Assembly: GCA_011033025.1 (NCBI GenBank)
Contig: WFMF01000018.1
Location: 744,001-808,000, forward strand
Reading direction: 5' to 3'
Length of the DNA: 64,000 nucleotides
DNA from: Beroe forskalii
Lineage: Eukaryota; Ctenophora; Nuda; Beroida; Beroidae
Position numbers and translations under genes: made by a program
The notes under the pieces: model-generated
What the model was told of the DNA's origin: nothing
Databases searched by the model: none
The model's input: the letters and a program-made list of their open reading frames with translations, nothing else
Shown here: positions 1-9,699 of the stretch, piece by piece
How the letters are laid out: each line of letters begins with the position of its first letter
Numbering within the stretch: position 1 is the stretch's first letter

Positions 1-119
1 GGAGGAATGTGACAAGGAATGTGGGAGTGGCACGCAGATCAGAACACGAGAGTGTCTGTCTGACTCCTGCTCCGGAAATCTTGATGAAGACAGACTCTGC
101 AACACTGATCCGTGTCCTG
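1..119 (+). CDS. Modular TSP1/kringle gene: partial exon, TSP1 repeat
   Basis: Exon cut by the left window edge. Read from base 2 it gives a Cys-rich thrombospondin type 1 repeat end, with CDKECGSGTQIRTREC and a closing C-N-T-D-P-C. These are the CxxxCGxG and TRxC hallmarks of TSP1 domains, which in animals bind extracellular matrix and glycosaminoglycans. The exon ends in phase 1 before a good donor (gtaaag at 120). It joins in frame to the next TSP1 exon at 1,319. The W-x-x-W start of this repeat lies upstream of the window. The encoded protein should be extracellular, inferred from the module types; no signal peptide is visible because the 5' end is missing. Confidence 0.8.
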
Positions 120-368
120 GTAAAGTTTCTAATTTATCCTTCATGATTTGTCCCGTGACATTTTCCATTTCTTGATTGGTAAAATGGCCGCAAGTATCCT
201 TCATTGATACAATAGGGCGGCCTATAATATAATCATCTTAAATAACATGCTAATTTTGAGTAATAAGTAATTGACCCTATATTGAATAGATAAAGCTTCC
301 GACGTAGTTCCAATTTAGTTCCACCAAGATTTCGACTTCATGGTTCCATTGAGCTACTTTGGGCCCGA

Positions 369-1106
369 CTTGGTTCCGCTTATTCCCGTCGTTATATACT
401 TAATTTTGTGACATTTTGGCGGGATTTGCCACTGTGCCACACTATATTCAGCGTATTTACGTACGGCGCATAGCAAAAATTACCTCAGTATCGTGCATGC
501 GCAGGGCGCGGCGCGGCCGGCCCTGCGCATGCACGATACTGAGGTAATTCGTGGCCCTAGGGCCACGAACTTGCTTAGCGCGGCCGGCCGGCCCAGGCCG
601 CGCATGTGCGTCCAGCTCAGAGGATTTGGGTGCATTTGTCCACAACAATGAAGTGAGTGAAACTGATTGGATTGTGAGTGCGTAGTTATTAAGAAGTGAT
701 TTGGAGATTAATAGCACGCGCTGTCTATCCAGAATTGAATGACCATTTTCCCTTCCCCGTGAACCCCCTCCATAATGAACATGCAAAACATGGACTAAAA
801 ATTTAAAAAAACGGCCGAGATTAATAAGCCGAGACTGTGCAAGTAAAGTAATGGACGAGGCGTGTCGAGTTCATAATTCATTATCGAAGGTATACAGTCA
901 CAGCTGAGATCATGGCACTGGATTATACCCCGACCAGAAATAGCTGGGACCGACTATTCTCCAACCAAACAGCAGTATTTCCTTCCACGACTGATGTAAT
1001 TTTTGCTATGCACCGTACGTAAACTGAATATAGTGTGACACAGTAACAAAACCCGTCAAAAGAACACAAAATTAAATATAGACCGATTGGAATAAGCGGA
1101 ACCTTG
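369..1106. mobile_element. Intronic MITE-like element, about 740 bp, with inverted repeats of about 110 bp
   Basis: The left end reads ttggttccgcttattcc and the right end is its near-perfect reverse complement (ggaataagcggaacc). The similarity continues inward through matching stretches such as cactatattcag with its inverse and catagcaaaaattac with its inverse. It lies wholly in the intron between the first two TSP1 exons and has no coding capacity. No superfamily could be assigned and no clear target duplication was seen. Confidence 0.75.
478..549. repeat. GC-rich hairpin, 30-bp perfect arms, inside the intronic MITE
   Basis: Bases 478-507 are the exact reverse complement of 520-549, with a 12-base GC-only loop (508-519). 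The arms contain the palindrome gcatgc. A second short palindrome (cgtggccctagggccacg) follows just downstream. It lies inside the 369-1,106 element. Confidence 0.9.
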
Positions 1107-1318
1107 GCGCATCATTTAATGTGAATGCATTCAGATCATTGTATTGCATGCATGCAGTGCACATCCACTAAAAGAGCAACACGATGAAAACATATGACAC
1201 CCTACTGTACGTACCTCGTATGCCAGTTTGGTACTCAGCATGCGACCACGTAGTCAAATCACGTACAAAAACGTACCTTAACTCCATATCACTCACTGAA
1301 CTCGCCTCTCAGAGCCAG

Positions 1319-1501
1319 TAAACGGTGGAGTGGGCGAATGGTCGGGGTATGGACCCTGCTCAGTTCGGTGTGGTGGTGGAAGCAAAACCAGAACCCGTGC
1401 CTGTGACAACCCTGCCCCAGCTTACGGGGGTCTGGACTGCAGTGGGGAAGACTTAGAGGACGAGGAAGAGTGTAATATGCGGGATTGTGACTCAATTACA
1501 G
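1319..1501 (+). CDS. Modular gene: internal exon, complete TSP1 repeat
   Basis: Phase 1-1 exon coding for a full TSP1 repeat. It has EWSGYGPCSVRCGGGS, then TRTRAC, then NPAPAYGGLDC and a final Cys pair in ECNMRDC. All six Cys expected for the family are present. The first Trp is kept, but the usual second Trp is Tyr, so the W-x-x-W mannosylation motif is weakened. The acceptor is either ccag at 1,315-1,318 or an in-frame AG six bases upstream. The donor is ggtatt, with GT at 1,502. It is followed in phase by the 1,730 exon. Confidence 0.9.
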
Positions 1502-1729
1502 GTATTTACGCAATACTGGAAAATGCCTTGGTTTCAATGAGAAATGTTCGGTTTCTATTTTCCACTCCATTCATTGAAAATTGAAAATGAACGTCTGATT
1601 ATTTTTTCTTAATACTTTAAATTCCTTACTTTTTTGCGATTGAAAATAACCTAAATGTAAACCACTTAATTGAATCGGCTGCATGATTATAGGTTACTTA
1701 TCTGGTTATCCCCGATCCCCCATCTGCAG

Positions 1730-2167
1730 GAGGCTTCCAGGAAGCAGTGATTGGACCTATGCATGCCGTTAACGACAATCTCGATCTCTTGATCAACACT
1801 GACTCTCCCAATGGAAGTGGTGCGGTTCTTGGGGTTCGCTATTACGATCCTCAGGGTACTACCCTAGTTGCTGGATTTTTCGTTCAATTTGGCGAGGAGC
1901 CAACCTATAAGGTAGAAAAATACGACGCACCCGATTCCGGTTATTGGGTTGCCCTGCCCGCTAACCTGCCTGTGGCCCAAGAGAAAACCTGGACGATAAC
2001 TACAAGTTGGGATGCCCTCCAAGTGGCTTGTAACGGAGAATGGCTGTTAGACGTCAAGACGTACGACTATAATTCCGCCTCAGTGGTGGTATCTCTCGCA
2101 AACAACATGACATTTACTTTCAGTACTGAGGACACGGCATCGCTCTCCTTCAAGACGGTAACTGCAG
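1730..2167 (+). CDS. Modular gene: internal exon, unidentified beta-rich module
   Basis: A 438-bp phase 1-1 exon, acceptor ctgcag and donor gtaaag. It encodes about 146 residues with a single Cys and alternating hydrophobic residues typical of a beta-sandwich, including a stretch WTITTSWDALQVACNGEW. The layout faintly recalls the farnesoic acid O-methyltransferase-like (Methyltransf_FA) modules found in invertebrate extracellular proteins, but this is only an impression. A profile search with this exon alone would settle it. It sits between a TSP1 exon and another unidentified module of the same gene. Confidence 0.82.
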
Positions 2168-2334
2168 GTAAAGTTGTGGGAATATTGCACGGCTATTTAC
2201 CCCCCCCCCACCCACATTTCATTCATTTTATTCTTTGATCTCTGGCAGCATTATCAAAAGTAATAACGCCACGAGAAAAAATATAGACCTTTACATACAA
2301 CAGATACACATAGGTTTCTAGAGTTAGAGTATAG

Positions 2335-2982
2335 GAATGAGGGAATTTCAAGATTTCAATGCTCAATATCCCATTGCAGATTGGAGGAAAATGTACGGAT
2401 ATAATGGGGCATACGCTTACGAAAGACGTCCTTTCGATGCTGCAAGCACTGAAATTGAGTTTTGGTATAACCTTTCTCCGGAAGGACTTGCGCAAGAAGT
2501 GATTGACGCCAGAGAAAATGCACCACAGCGAGTCAATGACCTTATATACACAACGATTTTATTCTATTCGCGCACACCAAATCTGAGCGCTGATATTATG
2601 GAATATAAGAAGTACCAGACTGTGGAAGCTCAATTTAAGGTTGAATTCTCATTTGAAGAGGAAGTGTGCACCACTTCTACGATAACATTTCAAGGAGACT
2701 ACCAGGACGGCTGTACTGACAGCGAAGTCTTGACTCATGCTCGAGGAAACGTACCCCGGAAGATAGCGTTCTATCTGAACTCCCCTTACATTGCCAAAGT
2801 AGATGGAACTTACGATGCCGAGCTGATGCTGGATGGGAACTGTCGGGGCAACTATAAGGACAGGTGGGAAACTGTCCTCGATACTGACAATGACCTGGCA
2901 ACTGCCGTTTACAACATCTTTGGATCAGATAACAGGCTACAGTTTGACAACAACCAAATGCTCTATCGTTACAACACTAAAG
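2335..2982 (+). CDS. Modular gene: internal exon, unidentified 216-residue module
   Basis: A long phase 1-1 exon starting after atag at 2,331-2,334. It reads MREFQDFNAQYPIADW, then aromatic-rich sequence (YGYNGAYAYERRPF), and carries three Cys in its second half. No family was recognised. The 3' end chosen is the phase-compatible site at 2,983 (gtttgc), because joining there keeps the kringle exon open. A stronger-looking gtaaag at 2,990 would end in phase 2 and put a stop into the next exon. The donor choice is therefore the uncertain part. Confidence 0.78.
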
Positions 2983-3249
2983 GTTTGCGGTAAAGTTTTG
3001 GTAAATTCCACTGAAAACTTCCTGCGCGCTTATAGCGACTCAGATAACCTATGACTGCAATTTACATTTATAGTAAGTAACCCATATTATGCGTGCACAT
3101 GTATCAATCGATGGGAGGATTGATAACGACGCACATTTTACTTCTCGGCTCTCGAAGAATTTATAATTTTTGTCGATCAAACCCTGTGCACAGGCATGAG
3201 TCATAACCATTATGATTAAGTCATCAATTTAAACGGTTCAATCATTCAG

Positions 3250-3379
3250 TGGTTGTGGATTGTAAGAATGATTTTGAGGGTGTCTCTTTCCGTGGAAGTG
3301 TCAACGTCTCTGCGAATGGAAACGAGTGTCTCCCCTGGAGTGAACAAGATACGGAATACAGGAACCTCATCTTACAAGC
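3250..3379 (+). CDS. Modular gene: kringle domain, first half
   Basis: Acceptor attcag. The exon codes VVDCKNDFEGVSFRGSVNVS, then G-N-E-C-L-P-W-S, matching the kringle opening (C, G-x-x-Y/F-R-G, then C-x-x-W). It ends in phase 2 at a gtacgt donor (GT at 3,380). This splits the kringle, as is also seen in known kringle genes. Kringles are triple-disulfide protein-binding modules of extracellular proteins. No protease domain is seen in the window. Confidence 0.85.
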
Positions 3380-3588
3380 GTACGTTTTTTACTATCCTAC
3401 GTTGCCTAGAGTAAAACGTTCATTGAAAAAACCATCGTCAACTTATAACAAAGCTACAAAATACTCGCCGGTGCCATAGAATCTGAAAACACCATGTTAA
3501 TCTCACATGAGCCCATGATTGATGGGGTTGATGATGTCTTGATAACAGTGATTGCGCAAAATTCTTGTGAAAAGTTCCGCACTTGCAG

Positions 3589-3710
3589 GTACAGTAAACT
3601 AGACCTCGGAACTAACTACTGTCGGAACCCTGATGCGCGTGAAGAGGGCCCGTGGTGCCTGACTGCAGGTGGAGTAGAAGAGTCTTGTGACATCCCATTC
3701 TGCCCTCTGG
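3589..3710 (+). CDS. Modular gene: kringle domain, second half
   Basis: Acceptor cttgcag at 3,582-3,588. Joining after the phase-2 exon restores Ala and continues YSKLDLGTNYCRNPD, then GPWCLTAGG and SCDIPFC. These are the kringle signatures N-Y-C-R-N-P-D, P-W-C and C-x-I-P-x-C. Together with the previous exon the six kringle Cys are accounted for. The donor gtacgt at 3,711 is phase 1. The open sequence 3,494-3,588 upstream is intron read-through rather than coding, since using it breaks the kringle alignment. Confidence 0.9.
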
Positions 3711-3926
3711 GTACGTTCCCTGTTATTTTACCAATATTCCATTCACTAGTTTACATTTCTAGTATACATTTTCTAGTTTACTGGTTTACATTGTCATAGA
3801 ATTTAAAATATGTCACTGTACCGTCAATTGACATTCAGAAAGTAGATTAACAGAGATTGATAATTGATGTCGGTTTAAATTTCATGACATATAATTTCAC
3901 GAAATTTACCCAAATGATTGTTGCAG

Positions 3927-4385
3927 GAGAGTGGAAAGACATAAGAGCCAATTCCCACACTTCTTACTACCTAAGACGAACGCCACTCAGCATAAAAGTT
4001 CCTTCATACCAACTATATGAAACGGGAAATCTCATGGTGGTGCGATTCCAGAATGCCCCGGCTGGAGAAACCCAAATAAGCGTTGACATTGATGTAGAAA
4101 ATGATTTAACCTTCCTGACGATAAGCGACTGCATGGCGGAGCCAGTGCAGTTGCAGGAAACATTTTACTATGTGAATGATGAAAACGTGTGGGAGTTTGC
4201 AGTCAATGGACAGAGGATATTTGTTACTCTCAACGACTACTTCGTGTACAGACTGTTCTTTGAAGAAGTGGCTGAAGAGTTGAGGGAAGGATGCATTGCG
4301 AAATGGGCCAGAACTTCCTTCTACGAGTTTGAATTACAAGGATCTGCTATGAAGTACATCGACTGGCAATACTTCGACAAAACAG
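3927..4385 (+). CDS. Modular gene: internal exon, unidentified 153-residue module
   Basis: Phase 1-1 exon with acceptor ttgcag at 3,921-3,926. It starts GEWKDIRANSHTSYYLRRTP and continues as a beta-rich, mostly soluble sequence with two Cys. The donor is taken at 4,386 (gttcgc), where the phase matches the ephrin-receptor-like exon. Reading past it reaches a stop at 4,436. Its size and position resemble the modules of exons 1,730 and 2,335, so these may be diverged copies of one fold, which I could not verify by eye. Confidence 0.8.
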
Positions 4386-4444
4386 GTTCGCTTGCTGACT
4401 GTACGGTGGGGCAACGTTTGACCAACCAATTGCAGTAATTATGC

Positions 4445-4605
4445 CAGAAGTCTCAGTCCGCGATTCTCTGCGGCCGAGGGCATCACCAGATGCTCTCTTG
4501 TGGCGTCCCCAACCCATCAGAGGTGGGGTGCTGAATCTCAGATGCTCGCGGTGGCTATTTACCTTTTCCATGGCTGCGAGCGCTTGCCAGCGCCCTGATA
4601 ATCAC
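4445..4605. repeat. Degenerate copy of hairpin-rich repeat (related to 23,628-23,735)
   Basis: In the intron between 4,386 and 4,633. It contains gccgagggcatc, agatgctctc and gcgcttgccagcgccctgat in the same order as the copy at 23.6 kb, ending with the same 20-base hairpin sequence. The TTCG-looped hairpins of the other copy are lost here. Confidence 0.6.
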
Positions 4606-4633
4606 TGACACTAGCTTAAAATAATTCCTACAG

Positions 4634-4792
4634 GGACCTGCCAGCCGGGAACTAAGATAGACGATTACACGTGCATGGAATGCCCTCGGGACACATACAG
4701 TGACAAGTTAGATGCTACTAGGTGCAAGCCTTGCCCCAACCGGGGCCATACTGGGGGGCTAACAGGAGCCAAAAGCGTCGAGGACTGCAGTG
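4634..4792 (+). CDS. Modular gene: ephrin-receptor-like Cys-rich module
   Basis: Acceptor cctacag. It encodes G-T-C-Q-P-G-T-K, then YTCMECPRDTYSDKLDATRC and KPCPN, G-A-K-S, D-C. This is the pattern C-x-P-G, C-x-x-C-P-x-x-x-Y-S, C-x-x-C-P, C of the GCC2_GCC3/ephrin-receptor-like EGF-related family, common in extracellular mosaic proteins beside TSP1 and kringle modules. Phase 1-1; donor gttggt at 4,793. Confidence 0.9.
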
Positions 4793-4966
4793 GTTGGTTC
4801 CTATTACTTGATAGTTATAGTAAAAATATAACTATGTGTGGTAATATATTTCTTATAATTAATTGTATTTCTTATGTTTTTGATACCAAATTTAGCATCG
4901 TACAATGTTAAACTTAAAGTCCCCTTTCCAAAGAAGTGTCCTCTTTTGACAGATTTGCCCTTTCAG

Positions 4967-5029
4967 AATCTGGAAGTGCACCCACCCCGACTCCTTATAC
5001 CACCACGCCGGCCACACAACCACCTCCAG
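4967..5029 (+). CDS. Modular gene: Thr/Pro-rich linker exon
   Basis: A 63-bp phase 1-1 exon (acceptor tttcag, donor gtacac). It reads ESGSAPTPTPYTTTPATQPP, a short Thr/Pro linker likely to be O-glycosylated and to space the preceding Cys-rich module from the following TSP1 repeat. The exon is small, but its phase, composition and splice sites all fit. Confidence 0.75.
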
Positions 5030-5927
5030 GTACACTGATTTAGGTCAATTGATTAAGTCACCTAAAATAATATCCTAGAGTACAGGGCGTTTCTAGTCTC
5101 GTGTCTAAAAAGTAAATCTCTATTGCTGAGTTCATACAGGAGCAAATGTTTGATTATCGTTTTTTAAGTCTCAAGAAGGGTCCCTCATTTTGTTTTCGGA
5201 TGTCTTTGGAAAATTATATTGGATTTCGCATGAATTTGGGCTTGAAAGAAATCGGATCACAGAAATTGTCAAAATTTTTCGAGAGAAATACCAGAAAAGA
5301 GGTCAATCACAAAATTTCTAGAATTGATCGCATGAAAAGTTGCCATGTTGCAAATTAACATTTCTCAGCGTTTTGTAAGAGTCTTATTCACTGAAAAATC
5401 GAAACAACCAGATTTTAAATATCAAAACTGTGCAATAGATAGTCAATAACGGCATATCTGGATATGAAAAATATCCATTTTCAACGACTATAAAAAATAG
5501 TTGGAAACAATTTTGATCGCAATTTTTTGATTCCACGTGATCAGCTGGTGTTCTTTGTCCAATGAAATTTAGTTTGAAAGATCCCTTGCTGACCGAGCTC
5601 TTTCAAACTATCACTTCTCTCATAATTTGCCAACTGTTTGTGGCATGTGCTTATCCAATGATTATATTTATTTCGTCTTTGCTCGAAAAACACAGGAAAG
5701 TGGTAATCAGCAACATGAATACATCTCTAATATAATTTCGCAACCTCTGTAATATTATTATTTTGTACCTCCGTCACGTTTTTTGTCCTTTTGTAGACAC
5801 ATTTTGGGGTGCCCACGTGCAGTTTTTGGTATATGCGCGCGCGTTGCTATGGTTACATATTGCGCGCGCGTTCATTTCTGTTTAATGCTGTTTTGAACAC
5901 GTTGATCCGTAATAACGTTTCATCTGA

Positions 5928-6040
5928 TTGGAATTTTTTGATGCGGTAAAAAGTATTGAGTTGATTCGAATTTTGCGAACGAGGTGCTGCGTAGCAGCGC
6001 CGAGTGAGCTGTGTATTTGCAGGCCTAACGGGCCTGCTAG
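5928..6040 (+). mobile_element. Helitron 3' end (upstream element, 5' end not found)
   Basis: Ends with a short GC hairpin (ggcctaacgggcc) followed by tgCTAG and then T, the classic Helitron 3' terminus. The preceding 100 bases (gaacgaggtgctgcgtagca, upstream ttttttgatgcggtaaaa) recur before every other CTAG end in this window. Its 5' TC end was not located. Confidence 0.75.
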
Positions 6041-6832
6041 TCTTATATATAATTTGGAGATGGCACGTGAATTATGTCTGTCTGTGCGGGCGCACAGTTT
6101 AAATTTGAGCTCGCCAAGAAAATATCAAGAGAAACGAAGGCTAAGCTGGGCTAAGTCGCGCCGTTGCTACGGAAACCAATTTTTGCACGTGCAGATTATA
6201 ATCAGTTCTATGCGAGTGCTTTCTATTACGCTACGACTGTTTAATGCTGTGCTGCAGCTTTTGAGATTTTTGACTTTCCTTAACTTCAAATTTAAGATCT
6301 CAAGATGGGAATGGGTATAACTTGAATAACGGAGGATATTGCAGTTGCATTGCTTTCAGTGTGGCAGAGGTTGGTCGATAATCAAAATATAGTCGGTGAA
6401 AACAGTAGTAACTGCAGTTGTGAAATTAACCGTTAAGGTTACAAGGTGTGCACAATTCAATCGAGTCGAATGTAGGCACTAGGCGTAGCAGATTTCGAAG
6501 ACAGTTCCTGGCCTGCGAACAAAACAAATTATCCAATGTCAGTGTCAGTATGAGAATCAGTTGCCAAAATTAACATCATCTTGCAATCAAAACGGAACAC
6601 TGGAACAAAACTCACATGGTTTAGCACGTCTAAGACCATAACCGACGAATTCGATCTATTTTCACTCTGCTCCTTGTAAATTTTTTTGAATATTTGATTT
6701 TTGCATAACTTTTGACCAAATTGGAATTTTTGATAAAAAGTATCCAATCAATTCGAATGGCAGTGTTTAAAACTTGCGAACGAGGTGCTGCGTGGCAGCG
6801 CCGAGGGGTTTGGGGCCCAACGGGCCTGCTAG
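6041..6832 (+). mobile_element. Non-autonomous Helitron, 792 bp
   Basis: Starts TCTTATATATAATTTGG and ends ggcccaacgggcc-tgCTAG with T following. The 5' segment (ggcacgtgaattatgtctgtctgtgc region and aatatcaagagaaacgaagg) is shared with the element starting at 14,607. It begins at the very base after the CTAG of another Helitron, a head-to-tail tandem. No Rep/helicase coding is present, so it would depend on an autonomous relative. Confidence 0.8.
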
Positions 6833-7239
6833 TATAACATAATATGTACTCGATGGCTTTCCCCCTCGATTCTTGATAAATAGTGAATGACCTCATTTTT
6901 GTTTATTTCTATAAAAAAAATTGACAATTTCAGTGGCTTGACTTTGGTGGAGCCCAAATTTATTTTAAATCCAATATAATTTTCCAAAAACATCTGGAAA
7001 GCAAATGAGGGACCCTCTTTGACACTTACAAAACGATAAGCAATATTTTGCTCCTCTATAAACTCAGCAATAGAGATTTATTTTTTAGACACGAGACTCA
7101 AAACACCCTGTATATCGCGGAAGCACCCCCAGCTACATGGTAAACTATATTTGTGACTGTTTTTAGTTGAATTTTGTTGATAAGATTTTTTGAAATAAAA
7201 TCATGGTGTGGCCGGTGGTTTCTAGGGGGAGTTTTAACT

Positions 7240-7720
7240 GGGTAACTGCTTTCCCCTTCAGTTGATGGAGGGTGGGGTCTCATGACTGGTATCGAATATG
7301 AGATATAAAATACGATAACGAGACTGCTTTCCCCTTCAGTTGATGGAGAGTGGGGTCTGTGGGGGCCGTGGTCGGAGTGATATCGTAACTGCTTTCCCCT
7401 TCAGTTGACGTAGAGTGGGGTCTGTGGGGGCCGTGGTCGGAGTGATATCGTAACTGCTTTCCCCTTCAGTTGATGGAGAGTGGGGTCTGTGGGGGCCATG
7501 GTCGGAGTGATAACGTAACTGCTTTCCCCTTCAGTTGATGGAGAGTGGGGGCCGTGGTCGGAGTGATAACGTAACTGCTTTCCCCTTCAGTTGATGGAGA
7601 GTGGGGTCTGTGGGGGCCGTGGTCGGAGTGATAACGTAATTGCTTTCCCCTTCAGTTGATGGAGAGTGGGGTTTGTGGGGGCCGTGGTCGGAGTGATAAC
7701 GTAACTGCTCTCCCCTTCAG
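7240..7720 (+). repeat. Tandem array of 3' splice site plus TSP1 exon start (about 65-bp unit)
   Basis: Eight copies of a unit reading aactgctttccccttcag followed by the first 40 or so bases of the TSP1 exon that begins at 7,721. Acceptor AGs end at 7,261, 7,339, 7,404, 7,469, 7,524, 7,590, 7,655 and 7,720. Spacing is 65-66, except 78 for the first and 55 where 10 bases are deleted. Copies two to seven each contain the exon start (V-D-G-E-W-G-L-W-G-P-W-S-E in most) and then a TGA in place of the TGT of the real exon. The first copy diverges after about 18 bases. Only the last acceptor leads into the full exon. Confidence 0.93.
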
Positions 7721-7885
7721 TTGATGGAGAGTGGGGTCTGTGGGGGCCATGGTCGGAGTGTGCCGCGGACTGCACGCACCAGCGAGAACGGACCTGCACC
7801 AACCCTGCACCAGCTTACGGAGGCCGGGACTGTGAGGGCAGTGCCATCAACTCCGAACCTTGCAATGTCACGGAGGGTTGCGCAG
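7721..7885 (+). CDS. Modular gene: TSP1 repeat exon
   Basis: Phase 1-1 exon after the last cttcag of the acceptor array; donor gtgagc at 7,886. It encodes VDGEWGLWGPWSECAADC, then RERTC, NPAPAYGGRDC and a final Cys pair. The full W-x-x-W-x-x-W motif is present, and the six TSP1 Cys are complete. The end (NPAPAYGG) is nearly the same as in the exon at 1,319, so the two repeats are paralogous. An upstream acceptor copy used instead would add a stop and give a truncated product. Confidence 0.93.
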
Positions 7886-8145
7886 GTGAGCCAACAACTT
7901 TCGTTACACAGGTGTCGCAACTTCGGAATTTCCAGACACCGATGTCAATTGTCATTCTCAGAGGTGGTTAATCTATTATACGTTTTTTATTATGATTCTC
8001 TATACCAATACCATCTAATACTTATTCTTATATTCTCTTATAATTATATTCTATTATTATCTTTTATCTAAACTTTTATTAATTAATTTATAGTTCACGA
8101 TGTATTGTAATTTATACCTACCTAAGTTCGATTTTTTCTCCGCAG

Positions 8146-8725
8146 GCTGGCATTGTCTGGATAATGAAGTTGATTTTTCGGAGCCATATATCATCAACGA
8201 TTTCAACATTGAAACTGATGTCTTGGAGATATGGGTCGATCTGAAGGGAGATCCAGCGATACTCAAGGAAGTGTTTAGCGAATTTACATCGAGTGCTTCT
8301 GACAGCTTCACTATCTACGCAAGATTGACGGGACCATCTGGAAACCAAGATGTCTTCGGCATGAGGATGTATTACGAATACCCAGATTGGAACAGTGCTT
8401 GGATAACTGCGACGTCTACAGTCAATCCGAAGAAGAATTGCAGGATGCATGGAGGCGAATTCAACAACAAAGCCATGTACCTGAGTCGGAGCGGGCTCCT
8501 TACAATGGATCCTACTAAACGGTCTGCTGGGTACATGAGCTTCCAGAGAAGGGGCATGTACGGTGCCAAGGATTTCTTGCTTTGTGCCGATGCTAAGTGG
8601 GAGAGCAATCCGGGGTCAAACTACATGGTTGAGGTGGCTATGTCGAAAAATGGCTACAAACTTACTCAGGAGCATTTCGAAGAGTTGTACGACCAAAAGT
8701 TCTCTTCTTTCGTGAGAACAAGAAC
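8146..8725 (+). CDS. Modular gene: last visible exon, unidentified 193-residue module
   Basis: Acceptor ctccgcag and a perfect donor gtaagt at 8,726. It enters in phase 1 and leaves in phase 2, unlike most other exons, so the downstream partner must be phase 2. The sequence starts GWHCLDNEVDFSEPYIINDF and has a middle part with N-C-R-M-H-G-G and L-C-A-D-A-K-W. No family was recognised. The next exon was not found. The 50 kb downstream is repeat-rich, so it may lie past a long intron or outside the window. Confidence 0.85.
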
Positions 8726-8793
8726 GTAAGTTATCATAGTAATTTTAACTGAAATTGCAAGTATATTGTTTTAGTGTTACGCATATGTGTCTT

Positions 8794-9036
8794 CATAGGT
8801 CGAAAACTACAGGTTGAAAATTAGGTCGAAAAGAAGGTCGAAAGGACATGTAGAATTTCACTGTGCCCCAGTCTGGATGGTTTTCACAACAGGAACTATC
8901 TTTTCCTCGTCTATCTTGAAGATTGAAAGCATGATCTGCAATTTCCAAGCCAAGAAGGGTCTTCATTGAGCCCTTTCTACCTACCTTTTCAACTTACTTT
9001 TCGACCTACTTTTCGACCTGTTGCTTTCAACCTATG
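8794..9036. mobile_element. Small MITE (cataggtcgaaa ends)
   Basis: Left end cataggtcgaaaac, right end ctttcaacctatg. Several repeats of aggtcgaaa lie inside the left end, and matching ttcgacct/ttcaact copies inside the right end. A second copy lies in the downstream duplication at 11,386-11,616. Confidence 0.7.
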
Positions 9037-9699
9037 AGCTAACATCAGTAACCCTGGTGTATTACGCCGCGCCTTGGCGAGGGTGCTAAACTTAAACATG
9101 TGTGAAAATCGTAAAAATACTACTAAACTACTACTATTTACTAAACAAATTCAGCTATTTACATTACTAAATAAACATTGATAAATGCGACCTTTCAGAG
9201 TCAGAGAATCAAGCAGTTAATACTGTCAAAGTGATGGGACTTGAGCTCTGAGCAGCTGGCATCCAGAATCTGGCCCATGCCCCCAAAGCTCTCATTGTCA
9301 CTGCAGGGGGCAATTGTAATTCTCTCAGCATGAACATTGCTATTGCTAACCACGAATTGAGCGACGGATTCAAATTTTGAATGTTTTTCTTCATGGTTTA
9401 TTTTAGTTTTCATGTTTCATTTTAGTATGGTTATTAATATTGTAAAACTAAAAGGTAGCTTTTTGAAAATGTAAACAATACAGTTGTTATTCATCATCAT
9501 GGGTTCTTTGAAAATAAATGGATACCATTTTTATTTTTGACTGCTTTTGATCATTAACAGTTTTCGACAATAATCGAAAACATTGCTGTTATAAAGTTGA
9601 AGGTAATTCTGGTTACAAGATGATTCTGTTTAAATTTTATATTTTTAATTTGATTTACCTCGAATCTCGATACTGCAGGTGCAATATTGTCATATCGGG

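Larger units (their letters stand above)
5081..7112. mobile_element. Inverted-repeat element in intron, hosting nested Helitrons
   Basis: The left arm starts tacagggcgttt and the right arm ends aaacaccctgta. The arms stay similar over roughly 200 bases (for example ctcgtgtctaaaaa and its inverse, and gaaaattatattggatt with a diverged inverse), covering about 5,081-5,300 and 6,900-7,112. The interior is largely Helitron-derived sequence that inserted later. The host intron runs 5,030-7,720. There is no coding capacity. Confidence 0.75.

Noticed and set aside
3494..3588. Extension of the second kringle exon upstream
   Set aside because: Open by chance; using it would insert about 30 residues in the middle of the kringle, and a good acceptor (cttgcag) lies at the alignment boundary.
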